DNA from: a bacterium HR28
Lineage (GTDB): Bacteria > Chloroflexota > Chloroflexia > Thermomicrobiales > Thermomicrobiaceae
Direction: 5' to 3'
Assembly (NCBI GenBank): GCA_002898255.1
Contig: BEIE01000005.1
Span: 62,001 to 126,000 of the forward strand
DNA: 64,000 bases
Below, piece by piece: positions 26,571 to 37,285 of the stretch. A program made the translations under genes and the position numbers. Each line of letters begins with the position of its first letter. Within the stretch, counting starts at the first letter, position 1. The notes beneath the pieces are model-generated. The model was not told where the DNA came from. It saw nothing but the letters and a program-made list of their open reading frames with translations, and searched no databases.

Positions 26571-26877
26571 CGTTGCAGTCCTCCTCGAGTTCGATCTTTT
26601 TGCCACGCGTTCAATCTCCTCAGTGCCATTCCGCAAGCGTGCGAGCGGCGAAGCCCTTCACCGAGACTCATCAGGTCGTGCACCGAAGCCGGGGACACGA
26701 CTCCGAGTCCCAAGGAACGTTCGTGCAAGGCTGCGCCGGTCGCTGTGTGGACAACGAGAACCTCTTACGTCCTACGGTGTTTCGTGTGAGAATCTCCGGT
26801 CTCCAAAAGCGGACGACCGAACCAACCGAGACCGGGGTACCATGGAGAGGTACGTGACGCGGGGAACCCGCGCCACC
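26571..26877 (-). other. 307-bp region between glpX and rho
   Basis: No gene found. Just past the glpX stop, GGCGCGGG/CCGCGTC can fold (about 26874-26850). The rest would be the rho leader; rho genes of other bacteria are often autoregulated through long leaders, which this length allows but does not prove. Confidence 0.4.
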
Positions 26878-27885
26878 TTACTCTACCACAGCCCGACCAT
26901 CCCCGTCAAACGCCACTGCCTGGTACTCCTGCACCTTCGTCAGCCGATGCTCTGCCTCAATGCGCCGAATCGTCCCTGTCCGCGATCGCATGACAATCGA
27001 GTGTGTGCGCGCACCATGCCGTGTGAAACGCACGCCCTCCACGAGATCGCCCGTCGTGATTCCCGTCATAGCGAAGAACACGTTGTCGGAGCGTACCAGA
27101 TCATCGGCAGTAAAAACCCGGTCGAGTTCCAGCCCCTGTTCAAGGGCTCGCTGGCGCTCCTCTTCGTCACGCGGATAGAGCGTGCACTGAATTGCGCCGC
27201 CCACGCACTTCAAGGCTGCCGCCGCAACCACTGCTTCCGGTGATCCCCCAATCCCCATTAAGACATCGACGCCCGACTCCGGAAATGCGGTCATGACCGC
27301 TCCAGCGACGTCACCGTCGGTGATCAGGCGGATACGCGCTCCAGCACGGCGAATCTCTTCTATCAAAGCCTGATGGCGCGGACGATCTAACACGACAACC
27401 GTTAGGAGCCGAACACTCATCCGCTTCGCCTCGGCGATCCGGTGCAAGTTCTCCGTTGGCGAGAGACGGATGTCAATCGCATGGGCGGCCTCCGGCCCGA
27501 CCGCGATCTTGTTCATGTAGACGATTCCCGGCGGGTAGTACATTGAGCCGCGCTCTGCCAACGCGACCACCGAGACCGCGCCTGGCATGCCGTTGGCACA
27601 CAACCGTGTCCCATCGATCGGATCGACGGCGAGATCTCCCTCGGGCGGCTCGCCAGTTCCAACTTCCTCACCGATGTACAGCATCGGAGCTTGGTCCTTT
27701 TCCCCTTCTCCGATGACAACGACCCCCTTCATGTGCACGGTCGAGAGCATGCGCCGCATGGCGCGCACGGCAGCAGCATCCGCCGCGTTCTTGTCCCCAC
27801 GTCCGACCCACTGGGCTGCCGCCAGCGCTGCTGCTTCCGTGGTGCGGACAAGTTCCATCGCCAGGTTACGATCCAGCTGATCCAT
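26878..27885 (-). CDS. glpX: class II fructose-1,6-bisphosphatase
   Basis: Hydrolyses fructose-1,6-bisphosphate in gluconeogenesis. The 335-residue protein has the metal motifs [18 protein letters not shown] and [18 protein letters not shown], and [16 protein letters not shown]. The ATG at 27885 has GGGGG upstream. Its start lies inside the end of dinG (20-base overlap), so the two are probably coupled. A dual fructose/sedoheptulose bisphosphatase is possible. Confidence 0.93.
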   Translation of the reverse strand: MDQLDRNLAMELVRTTEAAALAAAQWVGRGDKNAADAAAVRAMRRMLSTVHMKGVVVIGEGEKDQAPMLYIGEEVGTGEPPEGDLAVDPIDGTRLCANGMPGAVSVVALAERGSMYYPPGIVYMNKIAVGPEAAHAIDIRLSPTENLHRIAEAKRMSVRLLTVVVLDRPRHQALIEEIRRAGARIRLITDGDVAGAVMTAFPESGVDVLMGIGGSPEAVVAAAALKCVGGAIQCTLYPRDEEERQRALEQGLELDRVFTADDLVRSDNVFFAMTGITTGDLVEGVRFTRHGARTHSIVMRSRTGTIRRIEAEHRLTKVQEYQAVAFDGDGRAVVE

Positions 27886-30817
27886 TGCTTTGACCCCCTT
27901 TCCCACCGGTTGTACTCGCAGCAAGTCGGTCCTGTTGCCGTACTAACCACTCTTGCGCGAGTCGGGGAATCTGTGCTGTCGTCGTCCGTCGAATCGTGCA
28001 CGGTGGCAGCGATTGGACAAACGACTGTCCATAGCGACGCGTCACCACACGTCGATCCAGTACGACACAGACTCCATAGTCCCGAGTGCTGCGGATCAGG
28101 CGGCCGAATCCCTGCTTAAAGCGCAACACGGCTTGCGGCACGGCATACTCGTGGAACGGATCGTCGTACGCTTCACAGCGAGCCGCAAAGACCGGATCAC
28201 TTGGCACCGCAAACGGCAGCTTGGCAATCACAAGCACACTCAGAGCTTCGCCGGGAACATCGACCCCCTCCCACACCGCATTCGTCCCCAGGACCACCGT
28301 CTCTGGTCGGGCCTTGAGCCGTTCAACCAGCTGCCGTGGGCTCCCATCGATCCGCTGGCCCAGCACGAGGATCCCCTCCTGTTCGAGCGGCCGCTTGATC
28401 GCCCGATAGGCCGCTTGGAGTGCGCTGTGTGAGGTGAAGAGCACCAACGCGCGCCCACGTGTCGCTCGCAGGAGTCCGAGCAGGGTCTCGTTCACCTGCC
28501 GCTGATACCCTGGTTCCCCCGGCTCAGCGATATCTTCCGCCAAGCACAGTAATGTTGAACTCGCATAGTCAAAAGGCGAATCGACAACGAGTTCGTCGGC
28601 ATCAGCAAGCCCCAGTTGCTCACGGATATACGCGAATGAGCGATCCACGGTCAACGTCGCCGAGGTGAGGACACACGTCTCCAGACGAGAGAACAACAGC
28701 TCGTTGAGGAGCGAAGCGACCTCGAGTGGCGCCATGTTCAGACTCAGATGCGGTGGTTGCGCCCGCCACGTCAGCCAGTAAACACGTTCCGCTCGCGGAG
28801 CGAACAGCACCTCCTGGAGCCGATCATGCAGTTCCCGTGCTCGTCGCTCAAGCACATCGAGCTCCGTCACCAATTCGCTTACCTCGTCCCGTACGGCCTC
28901 GGGAAGCTCGTCCACCCGTGCGCTGGCCCAGTGCAGCGCCGAATACACCGAGCGAAGATGCGTTGTCAGTGTCTGCCCGACCTCCTCGACCGCGCTCCAC
29001 GTTGTCTCATGCCGGACACTCTCTGTGATCCGGACTTGTCGGTCGTAGCCCCCATTCTCCGCCGGGTGATGCTGCACGATATTCCCAAGCAGTAAAAACA
29101 AGCCTTCCGCCTGCTGGTGAAGTGCCTCGACGCGCGGCCACCACTCCGTCAGTTTCTCACCCAATTCGCGAGCTAACCCGCGGGCGGTTGCATCTGGGAG
29201 CGCAGCAAGTGCCGACCACAACTCGCCCAGTGCGCCAGCAAATCGCCCGAGATGGTCTAACCCGAGCACGCGCCGCACCAGTTCGCGCACATCCTCCTGT
29301 GCCACCTGAAAGCCAAACTGCTGGGTCGCCTCGTCAACCAAGTGATGCGCTTCGTCGATGATGAGGTGACGGTAGGGAGGAAGAACGCGACTTTCTGCAA
29401 GGAGATCCGAGAGCAAGAGCGCATGGTTGACAATCACGATGTGTGCACTCTCCGCAGTGGCTCGTGCCCGATACAGGAAACATTGATTGCGGCGATTGAA
29501 CAAACAACGATGGGGTAGGCATGCCCCTTCCGACTCGGCGACTTGGGCCCAGGCTGCCTGCTCCTCGCTCGTGAGATGGAGCTCGGCACGGTCACCTGTC
29601 TCAGTCTGCGGCAACCAGGCAGTAATTTTGGCAGCCAGAAGCGCCTCCGCACGGCTCTGAAACGGCTCGCGCTGTCGCAGAAACCAACGACGCAGACACA
29701 AGTAGTTCGAACGCCCCTTGAGAACAGTCGCTCGGAACTGCGCAGCCCGCGCCAATCGCGGATCCTGTTCGGCCGCCGTCTCGAGCGCACGTCGGAGAAG
29801 CGGCAAGTCCTTCGCGAACAACTGATCCTGCAGTGCCAGGGTATCGGTCGAAACGACGACGGTCTCACCCCGTTCCACAGCGTGCAACACTGCGGGCAGA
29901 AGATACGCCAGCGACTTGCCGGTACCAGTTCCTGCCTCCACCAGGAGCTGCCCGCCTTCGTTAAATGTCCGAGCGACCGCCTGCGCCATCAGGATTTGCC
30001 CCGGACGGTGCTCGTACCCGGGCAGAGTCTGGGCGAAAATGCCTGCCTGGCCGTAGAGGTGACCGATCCACTCCGTATCCAGCTGAGGCATTCGCCCTGT
30101 TGGCTCCAAACGCGACGGACGCTCACGCGGCAACAGAAACACGAGTTCGGCCGCATGATGTACGCCAGGTACTGCCGAGCGCAGCCGCTCAGCCAACACT
30201 CCACCAAGCTGACCGATTCCCTGCTCTGCCAGTTCGCGATACACCGCCTCAAAGACGTCCGATTCGGGCAAGCCAGCTTGCGCTGTGTAATCGGCAAGCC
30301 GGCGCAGTGTCTCGAGATCGTACTCCCGGAGCAGATCGCACAGACCGAGAAAAACAGCCATCGTCGTCTCGACATCAGCCATTGCCCGATGTTGCTGTGC
30401 GACCGAAATGCCGAGCCGTGCGGCGATACTCGCTAGCGAATAGGCAGGAAGATCCGGTAATAGGATGGTCGCCAAGCGGAACGTATCGTAGACCGGATTC
30501 CGGAGCTCCAAGCCGTGGGCAGCAAGCATCTGGAGATCATATTCCGGTGACTGTCCGACGATCGGATGATTACGCACGAACTGGCGCAGACGCGGCGCAA
30601 CTTGCGTAAAGCTGGGTGCTCGTCGCAGATCACGCATCGTTAATCCGGTGAGGCTGGAGACCGAAAGCGGAACCGGACGCCGCGGCTGGACGAGCGTTTC
30701 GAACCGCTCGAGCACCTGCTCGTCGCGGAACTTGATCGCCGCCACCTCGATGATCTCGTCTCGCTCCGGATCCATACCCGTCGCCTCGATGTCGAGCGCG
30801 ACGTAGATCCGCGCCAT
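27866..30817 (-). CDS. dinG: DinG-family ATP-dependent helicase with exonuclease domain
   Basis: A 983-residue DNA repair helicase. The N-terminal DEDDh 3'-5' exonuclease domain (residues 1-165) has [18 protein letters not shown] and [10 protein letters not shown]. The superfamily 2 helicase core has Walker [17 protein letters not shown] and DEAHHL. Four cysteines spaced as an iron-sulfur cluster (NYLC, GACL, HRCL, NQCF) fall between, as in XPD-like helicases. This is the Gram-positive type of DinG. The ATG at 30817 was chosen because it starts at the exonuclease domain. It overlaps glpX. Confidence 0.92.
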   Translation of the reverse strand: MARIYVALDIEATGMDPERDEIIEVAAIKFRDEQVLERFETLVQPRRPVPLSVSSLTGLTMRDLRRAPSFTQVAPRLRQFVRNHPIVGQSPEYDLQMLAAHGLELRNPVYDTFRLATILLPDLPAYSLASIAARLGISVAQQHRAMADVETTMAVFLGLCDLLREYDLETLRRLADYTAQAGLPESDVFEAVYRELAEQGIGQLGGVLAERLRSAVPGVHHAAELVFLLPRERPSRLEPTGRMPQLDTEWIGHLYGQAGIFAQTLPGYEHRPGQILMAQAVARTFNEGGQLLVEAGTGTGKSLAYLLPAVLHAVERGETVVVSTDTLALQDQLFAKDLPLLRRALETAAEQDPRLARAAQFRATVLKGRSNYLCLRRWFLRQREPFQSRAEALLAAKITAWLPQTETGDRAELHLTSEEQAAWAQVAESEGACLPHRCLFNRRNQCFLYRARATAESAHIVIVNHALLLSDLLAESRVLPPYRHLIIDEAHHLVDEATQQFGFQVAQEDVRELVRRVLGLDHLGRFAGALGELWSALAALPDATARGLARELGEKLTEWWPRVEALHQQAEGLFLLLGNIVQHHPAENGGYDRQVRITESVRHETTWSAVEEVGQTLTTHLRSVYSALHWASARVDELPEAVRDEVSELVTELDVLERRARELHDRLQEVLFAPRAERVYWLTWRAQPPHLSLNMAPLEVASLLNELLFSRLETCVLTSATLTVDRSFAYIREQLGLADADELVVDSPFDYASSTLLCLAEDIAEPGEPGYQRQVNETLLGLLRATRGRALVLFTSHSALQAAYRAIKRPLEQEGILVLGQRIDGSPRQLVERLKARPETVVLGTNAVWEGVDVPGEALSVLVIAKLPFAVPSDPVFAARCEAYDDPFHEYAVPQAVLRFKQGFGRLIRSTRDYGVCVVLDRRVVTRRYGQSFVQSLPPCTIRRTTTAQIPRLAQEWLVRQQDRLAASTTGGKGGQSNGSAGS

Positions 30818-30846
30818 GTCTTTCGACACCTCTCGCTCGATTCCGT

Positions 30847-31971
30847 TCAGGAAACAGGGAAACGTTCGACGAGCCAAACCAATTGCATGAGGCCGAGCTC
30901 GAGCGGAGCAACGTCGATCGTTTCCTCGACGGTGTGACTTCCCCGCCCACGCGTCAACCCGATACACACCGCCGGAATGCCGACGGCAATCGCGGCATTC
31001 GCGTCGGTGCTTGACGCGTCGAGTACTGGCTCGACTCCCAACTCTCGAAGGATCTTCATCGTTTCGCGCACAAGCGGGACATCGACCGGCGTCTCGCCTG
31101 CCGGCCGCTCACCCAAGAGCTCCAGTTCCACCGTGATGCTGGAAGAACGGTGACGTTCGCAGATCTCTTCAACCGTCCGACGTAGTCTCCCAAGTTCTCG
31201 TCCATCGATCGAGCGGAGATCGACGACTGCCTGAGCGAGCGGTGCGATGGTGTTAACGGAGACACCCCCCTCGATCGTACCAACATTGTACGTTGTCTTG
31301 GGCGAACGCGGCACCGGCGTCTCCGTCAAGGCACAGATAATTCGCGCGAGCTCGTGGATTGCGCTTGGGGTACCAAAGTTACCCCAGCTGTGTCCTCCAG
31401 GCCCGCGGACGATGATTCGCAAACGCACCGATCCCACTGCGGCGTTGGTTACTCGTCCCAGGTTGTGCCCTTCAACCGCGACAACCGCACCAAGTTCCGG
31501 TCCGAACCGCTCGATCAGCGCACGCATGCCTCTGAGGTTCCCAAGGCCTTCCTCACCGACATCGGCCGCCAAGAGCAGATCGCCGGGCGTCCGCACCGCG
31601 AGTGCATCCAGGAGCTCCCAAAGAATGACGAGTGCTGCCACCCCCAGGGCGTTATCGCCGATGCCGGGCCCGCGGACCCAGGTTTCTCCACGCTCAATTG
31701 TGAGTGGTGTCTCACGCGGGAAGACGGTATCCAAGTGGGCTGCGAGGAGCAGACTGCGCCCACGCCCCTCTCCCTGCCGACGCACAATCACGTTCCCAAC
31801 CGCATCGAACTCTGGCTGGGCACCCCGTTGCTCGAAGAGTTCGGCCACGAAGCGCGCTCGTTCCCACTCCTCGAAAGTTGGCGCGGGTACTGTGGCAATC
31901 TGGCAGGCAAGGTGAATTGTGCGGTCTACTGCGCTTCTCACAAGCGCTCGCGCGTCGCGGCGTGTTTCCAT
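30847..31971 (-). CDS. M20-family metallopeptidase (peptidase T-like)
   Basis: A 374-residue zinc hydrolase. It has AAHLDTVFP (metal His and catalytic Asp), GIGDNALGVAAL, VGEEGLGN (catalytic Glu), a dimerisation lid domain inserted at about 185-290, and a late His in RGRGSHTVEE. Di- or tripeptidase or N-acyl amino acid hydrolase are both possible. The ATG at 31971 has GGGGAGC upstream. It lies 29 bases before dinG and is divergent from the sdh operon. Confidence 0.85.
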   Translation of the reverse strand: METRRDARALVRSAVDRTIHLACQIATVPAPTFEEWERARFVAELFEQRGAQPEFDAVGNVIVRRQGEGRGRSLLLAAHLDTVFPRETPLTIERGETWVRGPGIGDNALGVAALVILWELLDALAVRTPGDLLLAADVGEEGLGNLRGMRALIERFGPELGAVVAVEGHNLGRVTNAAVGSVRLRIIVRGPGGHSWGNFGTPSAIHELARIICALTETPVPRSPKTTYNVGTIEGGVSVNTIAPLAQAVVDLRSIDGRELGRLRRTVEEICERHRSSSITVELELLGERPAGETPVDVPLVRETMKILRELGVEPVLDASSTDANAAIAVGIPAVCIGLTRGRGSHTVEETIDVAPLELGLMQLVWLVERFPVS

Positions 31972-32067
31972 GCTCCCCGTCCAGGTTCACACGGGCATCC
32001 ATGAGCGGCAGTGTACCAAGCGAGAGACGATTCGTCCCCTCCGTTCCAGAAGGACGAACCCCTCATC

Positions 32068-32097
32068 TTGTGAGAGATCCGTCTTCCAGCGTACACT
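32068..32097 (+). promoter_or_regulatory. promoter of sdhCDAB
   Basis: TTGTGA (32068-32073), an 18-base spacer and TACACT (32092-32097). It lies 68 bases before the sdhC start. Confidence 0.55.
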
Positions 32098-32164
32098 TTC
32101 GGGTGGTATCCGCGCTTGCGTCCTCGCCCCGTCGTACCCGCGTGGCAGGTGAGGAGGCGAACGG

Positions 32165-32578
32165 GTGACGACCGAGACGATGCGCGACGTTCACCGGGCA
32201 ACGACTCGCGGGATCACCGCTTATCGAGGATATCGTCCCCCACCCGGAATGATCTCGTGGGCATTCCATCGGATTACTGGTCTCGGTGTGCTGCTGTTCT
32301 TGCTGCTGCATATCGTCGATATCTTCCTTGTCAACTACGGTCCGGACACGTTTAACGAACTCCTCTTTTTATATCGCCACCCCGTGTTCCGCATTGGCGA
32401 GATCATTCTCGTTGCCGGACTGTACTACCATGCGGCCAATGGAGTGCGCATCATCTTGATCGATTTCTGGCCAGCAGCCTACCGCTATGAGCGACAACTC
32501 TTCTATGGCGTGATTGCAGTGTTCCTCGCCGGTTTTCTACCAACAGCAATCTTGATGATCCGTGCGATTCTCACGTGA
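32165..32578 (+). CDS. sdhC: succinate dehydrogenase cytochrome b subunit
   Basis: Membrane anchor of complex II. The 137-residue protein has three hydrophobic segments, with candidate haem ligands His in LLLHIVDIF and in YYHAANGVR. The sequence pattern MISWAFHRITGLGVLL is the usual SdhC opening (SxxHRxTG, quinone site). The GTG start at 32165 has AGGAGG 8 bases upstream. First gene of the sdhCDAB operon. Confidence 0.9.
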   Translation: MTTETMRDVHRATTRGITAYRGYRPPPGMISWAFHRITGLGVLLFLLLHIVDIFLVNYGPDTFNELLFLYRHPVFRIGEIILVAGLYYHAANGVRIILIDFWPAAYRYERQLFYGVIAVFLAGFLPTAILMIRAILT

Positions 32579-32591
32579 GGAGGAACGGAGA

Positions 32592-33005
32592 ATGACAGTG
32601 GCTCGTCCACACATTGGCCGCGAGCGACCCTCTGGCGGTTTTGAACTTTATTCCTGGTACTTCTTCCGAATAAGCGGGCTCCTCTTGATCTTCCTAGCCA
32701 TTGGCCACGTTGTCATTATGCACGTCATCAATACTGTTGATGAGATCGACTGGCAATTTGTGGCCGACCGCTGGAATTCACCGTTCTGGCGCGCCTATGA
32801 CTGGTTGATGCTCTTCCTTGCACTACTGCATGGGCTCAATGGAGCGCGCTTGGCAGTCGACGACTACATTCGGCCCCAGGGATGGCGTGTGCTGGCGCAC
32901 TCGATCCTTTGGACACTGGCAATCGTCTTCCTCATCATCGGCTCGATTGCCGTTCTGACCTTCGATCCCAGTCGCTTCGAGACACTCGCACAGGCAGGGG
33001 GTTGA
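32592..33005 (+). CDS. sdhD: succinate dehydrogenase hydrophobic anchor subunit
   Basis: The second complex II membrane subunit, 137 residues, with three membrane segments and His residues in IGHVVIMHVINTVDE and LLHGLNGARL that could bind haem. The ATG at 32592 is preceded by GAGGAGGAACGGA. It lies 3 bases before sdhA. Confidence 0.88.
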   Translation: MTVARPHIGRERPSGGFELYSWYFFRISGLLLIFLAIGHVVIMHVINTVDEIDWQFVADRWNSPFWRAYDWLMLFLALLHGLNGARLAVDDYIRPQGWRVLAHSILWTLAIVFLIIGSIAVLTFDPSRFETLAQAGG

Positions 33006-33008
33006 ACG

Positions 33009-34736
33009 ATGTACCACCGCTTCGATGCCGTCATCGTCGGTGCCGGTGGAGCAGGCTTGATGGCCGCAGCCCAGCTAGCCGGACAGTGTAACGTTGCGGT
33101 CATCAGCAAGCTGTATCCTGTCCGTTCACACACCGGGGCCGCACAAGGGGGGATCGCCGCCGCTCTTGGTAACGTCGAAGAGGATCACTGGATCTGGCAC
33201 ATGTTCGATACCGTGAAGGGCGGCGATTATCTTGTCGACCAGGATGCGGCCGAGGTGCTCGCCCGCGAGGCGATCGACGCCATCATCGAGCTCGAGCACT
33301 GGGGTTTCCCCTTCAACCGGACACCGGACGGCCGAATCGACCAACGCCGTTTCGGTGGGCACACCCGCAATTTCGGTGAAGGGCCGGTTCGGCGCGCCTG
33401 TTACGCTGCCGATCGAACCGGACACATGATTCTGCAGACGCTGTATCAGACTGCACTCAAGAAGCAGGTTACCTTTTTCGACGAGTTCATGATGCTCGAT
33501 CTCTTGCTTACCGACGACGGCGTCTGTACCGGCGTCGTTGCCATGGACATTGAAACAGGTGAGCTCCATATCTTTCACGCGAAAGCCGTCCTCTTGGCCA
33601 CGGGTGGGTTTGGACGTGTCTATAAGGTCACGAGTAACGCGCTCGCGGCCACAGGCGATGGAGTCGCTATCGCGTTCCGGCGCGGTATCCCGCTTGAGGA
33701 CATGGAGTTCTACCAGTTCCATCCCACCGGAATCTACAAGATGGGCATCCTCCTCTCCGAAGCCTGCCGCGGCGAAGGGGGAATCCTGCGGAACGGGCTT
33801 GGCGAGCGCTTCATGGAACGCTACGCGCCGACACTCCTCGATCTTGCCCCGCGCGACATGGTCTCGCGAGCCATTTATCAGGAGATCCGCGCTGGTCGCG
33901 GGGTCGATGGCAAAGACTATGTCTGGCTCGATCTCACGCATCTCCCACCCGAAGTGATTGAGACCAAGCTTCCAGATATCACTGACTTCGTCCGGACGTA
34001 TCTCGGGCTCGACCCGGTCAAGGATCTTATCCCCATTCAGCCGACCGCCCACTATGCCATGGGCGGTATTCCAACCGATGTCGATGGCCGTGTGACCATC
34101 GACGAGAAGAACACGCCGATTCCGGGACTCTATGCGGCAGGCGAGTGTGCCTGCGTGAGTGTCCATGGCGCGAACCGCCTCGGCACGAACTCGCTCGTTG
34201 ACCTCGTTGTGTTCGGCCGCCGTGCCGGCCGCCATATGCTCACCTTCGTGCGGGAGAACGACTTCCATCCGCTGCCGAAGGAACCCGACTACCGCGCTCG
34301 GGCGGAGGTGGAATGGATTCTTGAGAATGAGGGAACTGAGCGCGTGGCAACGCTTCGAGCGGAACTCCAGGAGGCAATGATGACCGATGCCGGCGTCTTC
34401 CGTACCGGTGACGGGCTCAAGCGCCTCCAGCAGAAGCTCGGCGAGCTGCGAACGCGATACAGCCAGATCCGCATCGACGACAAGAGTCGCACCTTCAACA
34501 TGGAGTTGGTCGAGGCCATCGAGCTCGGTTTCCTCCTCGATTGTGCCGAAGCGATCGCGGCCTCCGCACTCGCGCGCGAGGAGAGCCGCGGCGCGCACTA
34601 CCGCGAGGACTTCCCAGCACGCGACGACGCGAACTGGCTCAAGCACACGCTGATTGCACGGACGTCGGGAGGGCTGCAGCTCTCTTATAAGCCGGTCGTG
34701 ATCACCCGGTTTGAGCCGAAGGAGCGGGTGTACTGA
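33009..34736 (+). CDS. sdhA: succinate dehydrogenase flavoprotein subunit
   Basis: Oxidises succinate to fumarate with covalent FAD. The 575-residue protein has [11 protein letters not shown] at the FAD-binding Rossmann motif, [10 protein letters not shown] with the FAD-linked His, HPTGIY, and [19 protein letters not shown] at the active site. A C-terminal helical domain completes it. It is the usual length. The SdhB start is 1 base past the stop. Confidence 0.96.
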   Translation: MYHRFDAVIVGAGGAGLMAAAQLAGQCNVAVISKLYPVRSHTGAAQGGIAAALGNVEEDHWIWHMFDTVKGGDYLVDQDAAEVLAREAIDAIIELEHWGFPFNRTPDGRIDQRRFGGHTRNFGEGPVRRACYAADRTGHMILQTLYQTALKKQVTFFDEFMMLDLLLTDDGVCTGVVAMDIETGELHIFHAKAVLLATGGFGRVYKVTSNALAATGDGVAIAFRRGIPLEDMEFYQFHPTGIYKMGILLSEACRGEGGILRNGLGERFMERYAPTLLDLAPRDMVSRAIYQEIRAGRGVDGKDYVWLDLTHLPPEVIETKLPDITDFVRTYLGLDPVKDLIPIQPTAHYAMGGIPTDVDGRVTIDEKNTPIPGLYAAGECACVSVHGANRLGTNSLVDLVVFGRRAGRHMLTFVRENDFHPLPKEPDYRARAEVEWILENEGTERVATLRAELQEAMMTDAGVFRTGDGLKRLQQKLGELRTRYSQIRIDDKSRTFNMELVEAIELGFLLDCAEAIAASALAREESRGAHYREDFPARDDANWLKHTLIARTSGGLQLSYKPVVITRFEPKERVY

Positions 34737-34737
34737 T

Positions 34738-35433
34738 ATGCAGGTGACATTGCGTATCCAGCGGTTCAACCCCGAGACCGACTCGAAGCCGTACTATCGT
34801 GAGTACACCGTCGAGGTCGAGCCGACCGATCGCGTCCTCGATGCGCTCAATTACATCAAGTGGTACCAAGACGGAACGCTCACTTTCCGTCGGAGTTGCG
34901 CGCATGGCGTCTGCGGTTCCGATGCGATGCGGATAAATGGTCGGAACCGGCTCGCCTGTAAGGTGCTCATCAAGGATCTCGGCCCAAAGATCACGATCGA
35001 GCCCCTCTTGGGCTTCCGAATCATCCGCGATCTCGTCGTCGACATGGAGCCATTTTTTGCACAGTATCGTGCTGTCATGCCGTATCTCATCAATGATGAA
35101 CCACCACCGGTTCGTGAGCGCCTGCAGTCTCCGGAAGAGCGGGCACTCTACGACGACACGACGAAGTGCATCCTCTGCGCCTGTTGCACGGCTGCCTGTC
35201 CTATTTTCTGGACGACCGAGTGGCTTGGGCCGGCTGCCATTGTCAATGCACACCGGTTCCTCTTCGATTCCCGTGACCGGGCGGCGGAGGAACGCCTCGC
35301 CATTCTCAACCAAAAGTTCGGCGTATGGCGGTGCAGGACGATCTTCAACTGCACCGAGGCGTGCCCACGAGGCATCCAAGTCACTAACGCGATTGAGCAA
35401 GTCAAGCGACGCATCCTCTTCGAACAGAGCTGA
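34738..35433 (+). CDS. sdhB: succinate dehydrogenase iron-sulfur subunit
   Basis: Carries electrons from FAD to quinone. The 231-residue protein has the 2Fe-2S ferredoxin motif RRSCAHGVCGSDAMRING...LAC and the ferredoxin motifs CILCACCTAACP and CRTIFNCTEACPRGI for the 4Fe-4S and 3Fe-4S clusters. The ATG at 34738 lies 1 base past the sdhA stop. Confidence 0.95.
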   Translation: MQVTLRIQRFNPETDSKPYYREYTVEVEPTDRVLDALNYIKWYQDGTLTFRRSCAHGVCGSDAMRINGRNRLACKVLIKDLGPKITIEPLLGFRIIRDLVVDMEPFFAQYRAVMPYLINDEPPPVRERLQSPEERALYDDTTKCILCACCTAACPIFWTTEWLGPAAIVNAHRFLFDSRDRAAEERLAILNQKFGVWRCRTIFNCTEACPRGIQVTNAIEQVKRRILFEQS

Positions 35434-35445
35434 CGGGGGTTCCGG

Positions 35446-35919
35446 ATGCAAAACCCGTTTGACTGGGAGTACCTCACTGCACCGCTTTGGCGAATGCCGA
35501 CCTGGGGACCACTATCCATCGCCTACGTCGTTGTTTTTAGCCTCGGTTTCCTCGTTTGCTTGTGGCTCTACAACGATCCGCGGCGGCTGATCCGCAAACG
35601 CGATCCGCTACTCGCACAGTTCCTGCAGCGAATCGCTGGCTGGGGACTCGTCGTGTTTGGGATTGGCCTGTTCTTCTTCCTCTTCCGGCTGGGGCGCATT
35701 AGCGCTTTCAACCTCTATATGCGTATCTGGCTCTATCTGAGTGCGCTGCTCGCGGTTGTGTGGGCTGCTTATGCTGGGCACGTCCTGGTTCGCGTGTATC
35801 CGCCTCTCGCCCGGCAACGCGCCGAGGAGCTCCGCCGGAAGCAGTACGCGACGATTCCCAAACACGCACCACGACGACGAGCTTCGACGACCCAGTCCGC
35901 AACCCGCAAGTCACGCTGA
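35446..35919 (+). CDS. fifth sdh-operon gene, membrane protein
   Basis: A 157-residue protein with three hydrophobic segments (about 23-42, 62-82, 88-112) and a very basic, Arg-rich C-terminus (115-157). Only 12 bases separate it from sdhB, so it belongs to the operon. It does not resemble SdhE or the known anchors. It may be an accessory or assembly factor; this is a guess from position only. Confidence 0.6.
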   Translation: MQNPFDWEYLTAPLWRMPTWGPLSIAYVVVFSLGFLVCLWLYNDPRRLIRKRDPLLAQFLQRIAGWGLVVFGIGLFFFLFRLGRISAFNLYMRIWLYLSALLAVVWAAYAGHVLVRVYPPLARQRAEELRRKQYATIPKHAPRRRASTTQSATRKSR

Positions 35920-35935
35920 ATTGAGAAAAACGGGC

Positions 35936-35966
35936 GGGCCGTCGCGAGAGAATCCCGCGACGGCCC
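35936..35966 (-). terminator. terminator of the SRP RNA gene, shared with the sdh operon
   Basis: An 11-bp stem GGGCCGTCGCG/CGCGACGGCCC. On the minus strand it is followed by GCCCG and TTTTT, a good intrinsic terminator for the SRP RNA. On the plus strand it lacks a U-tract but lies 17 bases past the last sdh-operon gene. Confidence 0.75.
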
Positions 35967-35971
35967 GATGA

Positions 35972-36244
<273 letters not shown>

Positions 36245-36250
36245 ATACTC

Positions 36251-36280
36251 AGTATAGCGTTCCCCCTCTCTCACAGGCAA
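36251..36280 (-). promoter_or_regulatory. promoter of the SRP RNA gene
   Basis: TTGCCT (36280-36275), an 18-base spacer and TATACT (36256-36251). The start is near 36244. Confidence 0.65.
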
Positions 36281-37061
36281 TGCACGCGTACCCCATGCCC
36301 CCTCTTGGAGCAATGCGATTCGCGCGTACTCCCCTAGAGCGCCCAACTCTTGAAACACGTCCAGCCTACCCGCGGCAAGCTCCCCGCCGAAAGCCCGGTG
36401 TTGCCCTTTCGGCTGGCCATCGATCGCTTTCATCGCCCCAAAGGGCCGAGCTCAACTCACTCAGTTCCGGGAATCGGGGTTGACACCGATGAATCGTCGA
36501 GTTATCATTCTCATCGGAATCCGTACGTACAGCGTCCGAACGACCACAGACGACGTACGCATTCGTTGTTGTTTCGCTCCGTTCGACCACTTCTCCCTCC
36601 CTCCCTGTACCCGGGGCCGTCGTATGACGGCCCCGTTCTCTGCCGGTCCGCAAGCGGAGGGTGTTAGAACTCCCCAGTTGCAAGGGGAGCCCGGAGCTTT
36701 CGCCTTGTCCTCCGGGGATTAGCCGGTCTGCTGGGAGAGGAGCGGATATCGGCTTTCTGTCGACGCACAGCTCTGATCCGCACAGGCGGAGCTCCTCCCT
36801 GGCATCGACCCACCGATAGACAGGGCCAGTGAGGCTGCGCCTTGCCTGACCAGGCCACCGTTGTCGTCAGAGCCGTCTAACGCAGGAGCCGGTTAAGGTC
36901 CATCGCTGCACTGGTCAGCGTATGGCTCGTGGTCACTCAAGCTACAGGGGGTCTGCTGTAGGAAATCCGGGGAGGCAGCGCCGAGTGATTATCGGCTCGA
37001 GCGAATGCGATCCACATAGACCTCCAACGGACCGGAATGTGGCAGGAGGACGCTTAAAACA
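36281..37061. other. 780-bp region without a recognised gene
   Basis: Several short frames occur but none has a supported start or a recognisable protein. A hairpin GGGGCCGTC/GACGGCCCC (36617-36638) stands alone. I looked for tmRNA, RNase P and 6S motifs and saw none. Confidence 0.45.
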
Positions 37062-37092
37062 CAGGGGGCGGTGGTGATCCCACCGCCCCCTG
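37062..37092 (-). terminator. terminator of the ArsR-type regulator transcript
   Basis: A 13-bp perfect stem CAGGGGGCGGTGG/CCACCGCCCCCTG with loop TGATC, followed on the minus strand by TGTTTTAAG. It closes the hairpin chain behind the regulator gene. Confidence 0.7.
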
Positions 37093-37098
37093 GTAGAA

Positions 37099-37285
37099 GA
37101 CGAAGGGGACCAAAGTCCCCGTCGCCACGCGGGCCGATCGCCGAAGGAGGGCGATCACAGTTCGACCGGGGCCGAGACCGACCGAACTGGGTGCGGGTCG
37201 TTCTGAGGGGGCGCGATCCCGGTGCGGGATCGCGGAAGAGGGCAGTTAGAGGAGGTGCCTGGCCTCACCCGACGGCGGGGTGAGG
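37099..37285 (-). ncRNA. chain of five hairpins in the regulator's 3' UTR
   Basis: Perfect stems at 37099-37123 (GGGGAC/GTCCCC with a shorter outer arm), 37136-37156 (GATCGCC/GGCGATC), 37158-37189 (CAGTTCG/CGAACTG), 37212-37234 (CGCGATCCC/GGGATCGCG) and 37263-37285 (CCTCACCC/GGGTGAGG, straddling the gene's stop). With the terminator they make six hairpins in 224 bases. They could protect the transcript or be a structured RNA. Confidence 0.5.

Noticed and set aside
25407-26789. 460-residue frame antisense to rho
   Set aside because: Shadow of rho with no recognisable domain.
33126-34769. 547-residue frame antisense to sdhA
   Set aside because: It is a shadow of the sdhA reading frame in GC-rich DNA; no family features.
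36680-37060. tmRNA, RNase P RNA or 6S RNA in the empty region
   Set aside because: I checked both strands for the conserved motifs (TGG-TTCGAC, GAGGAAAGTCC and a long imperfect hairpin) and saw none.
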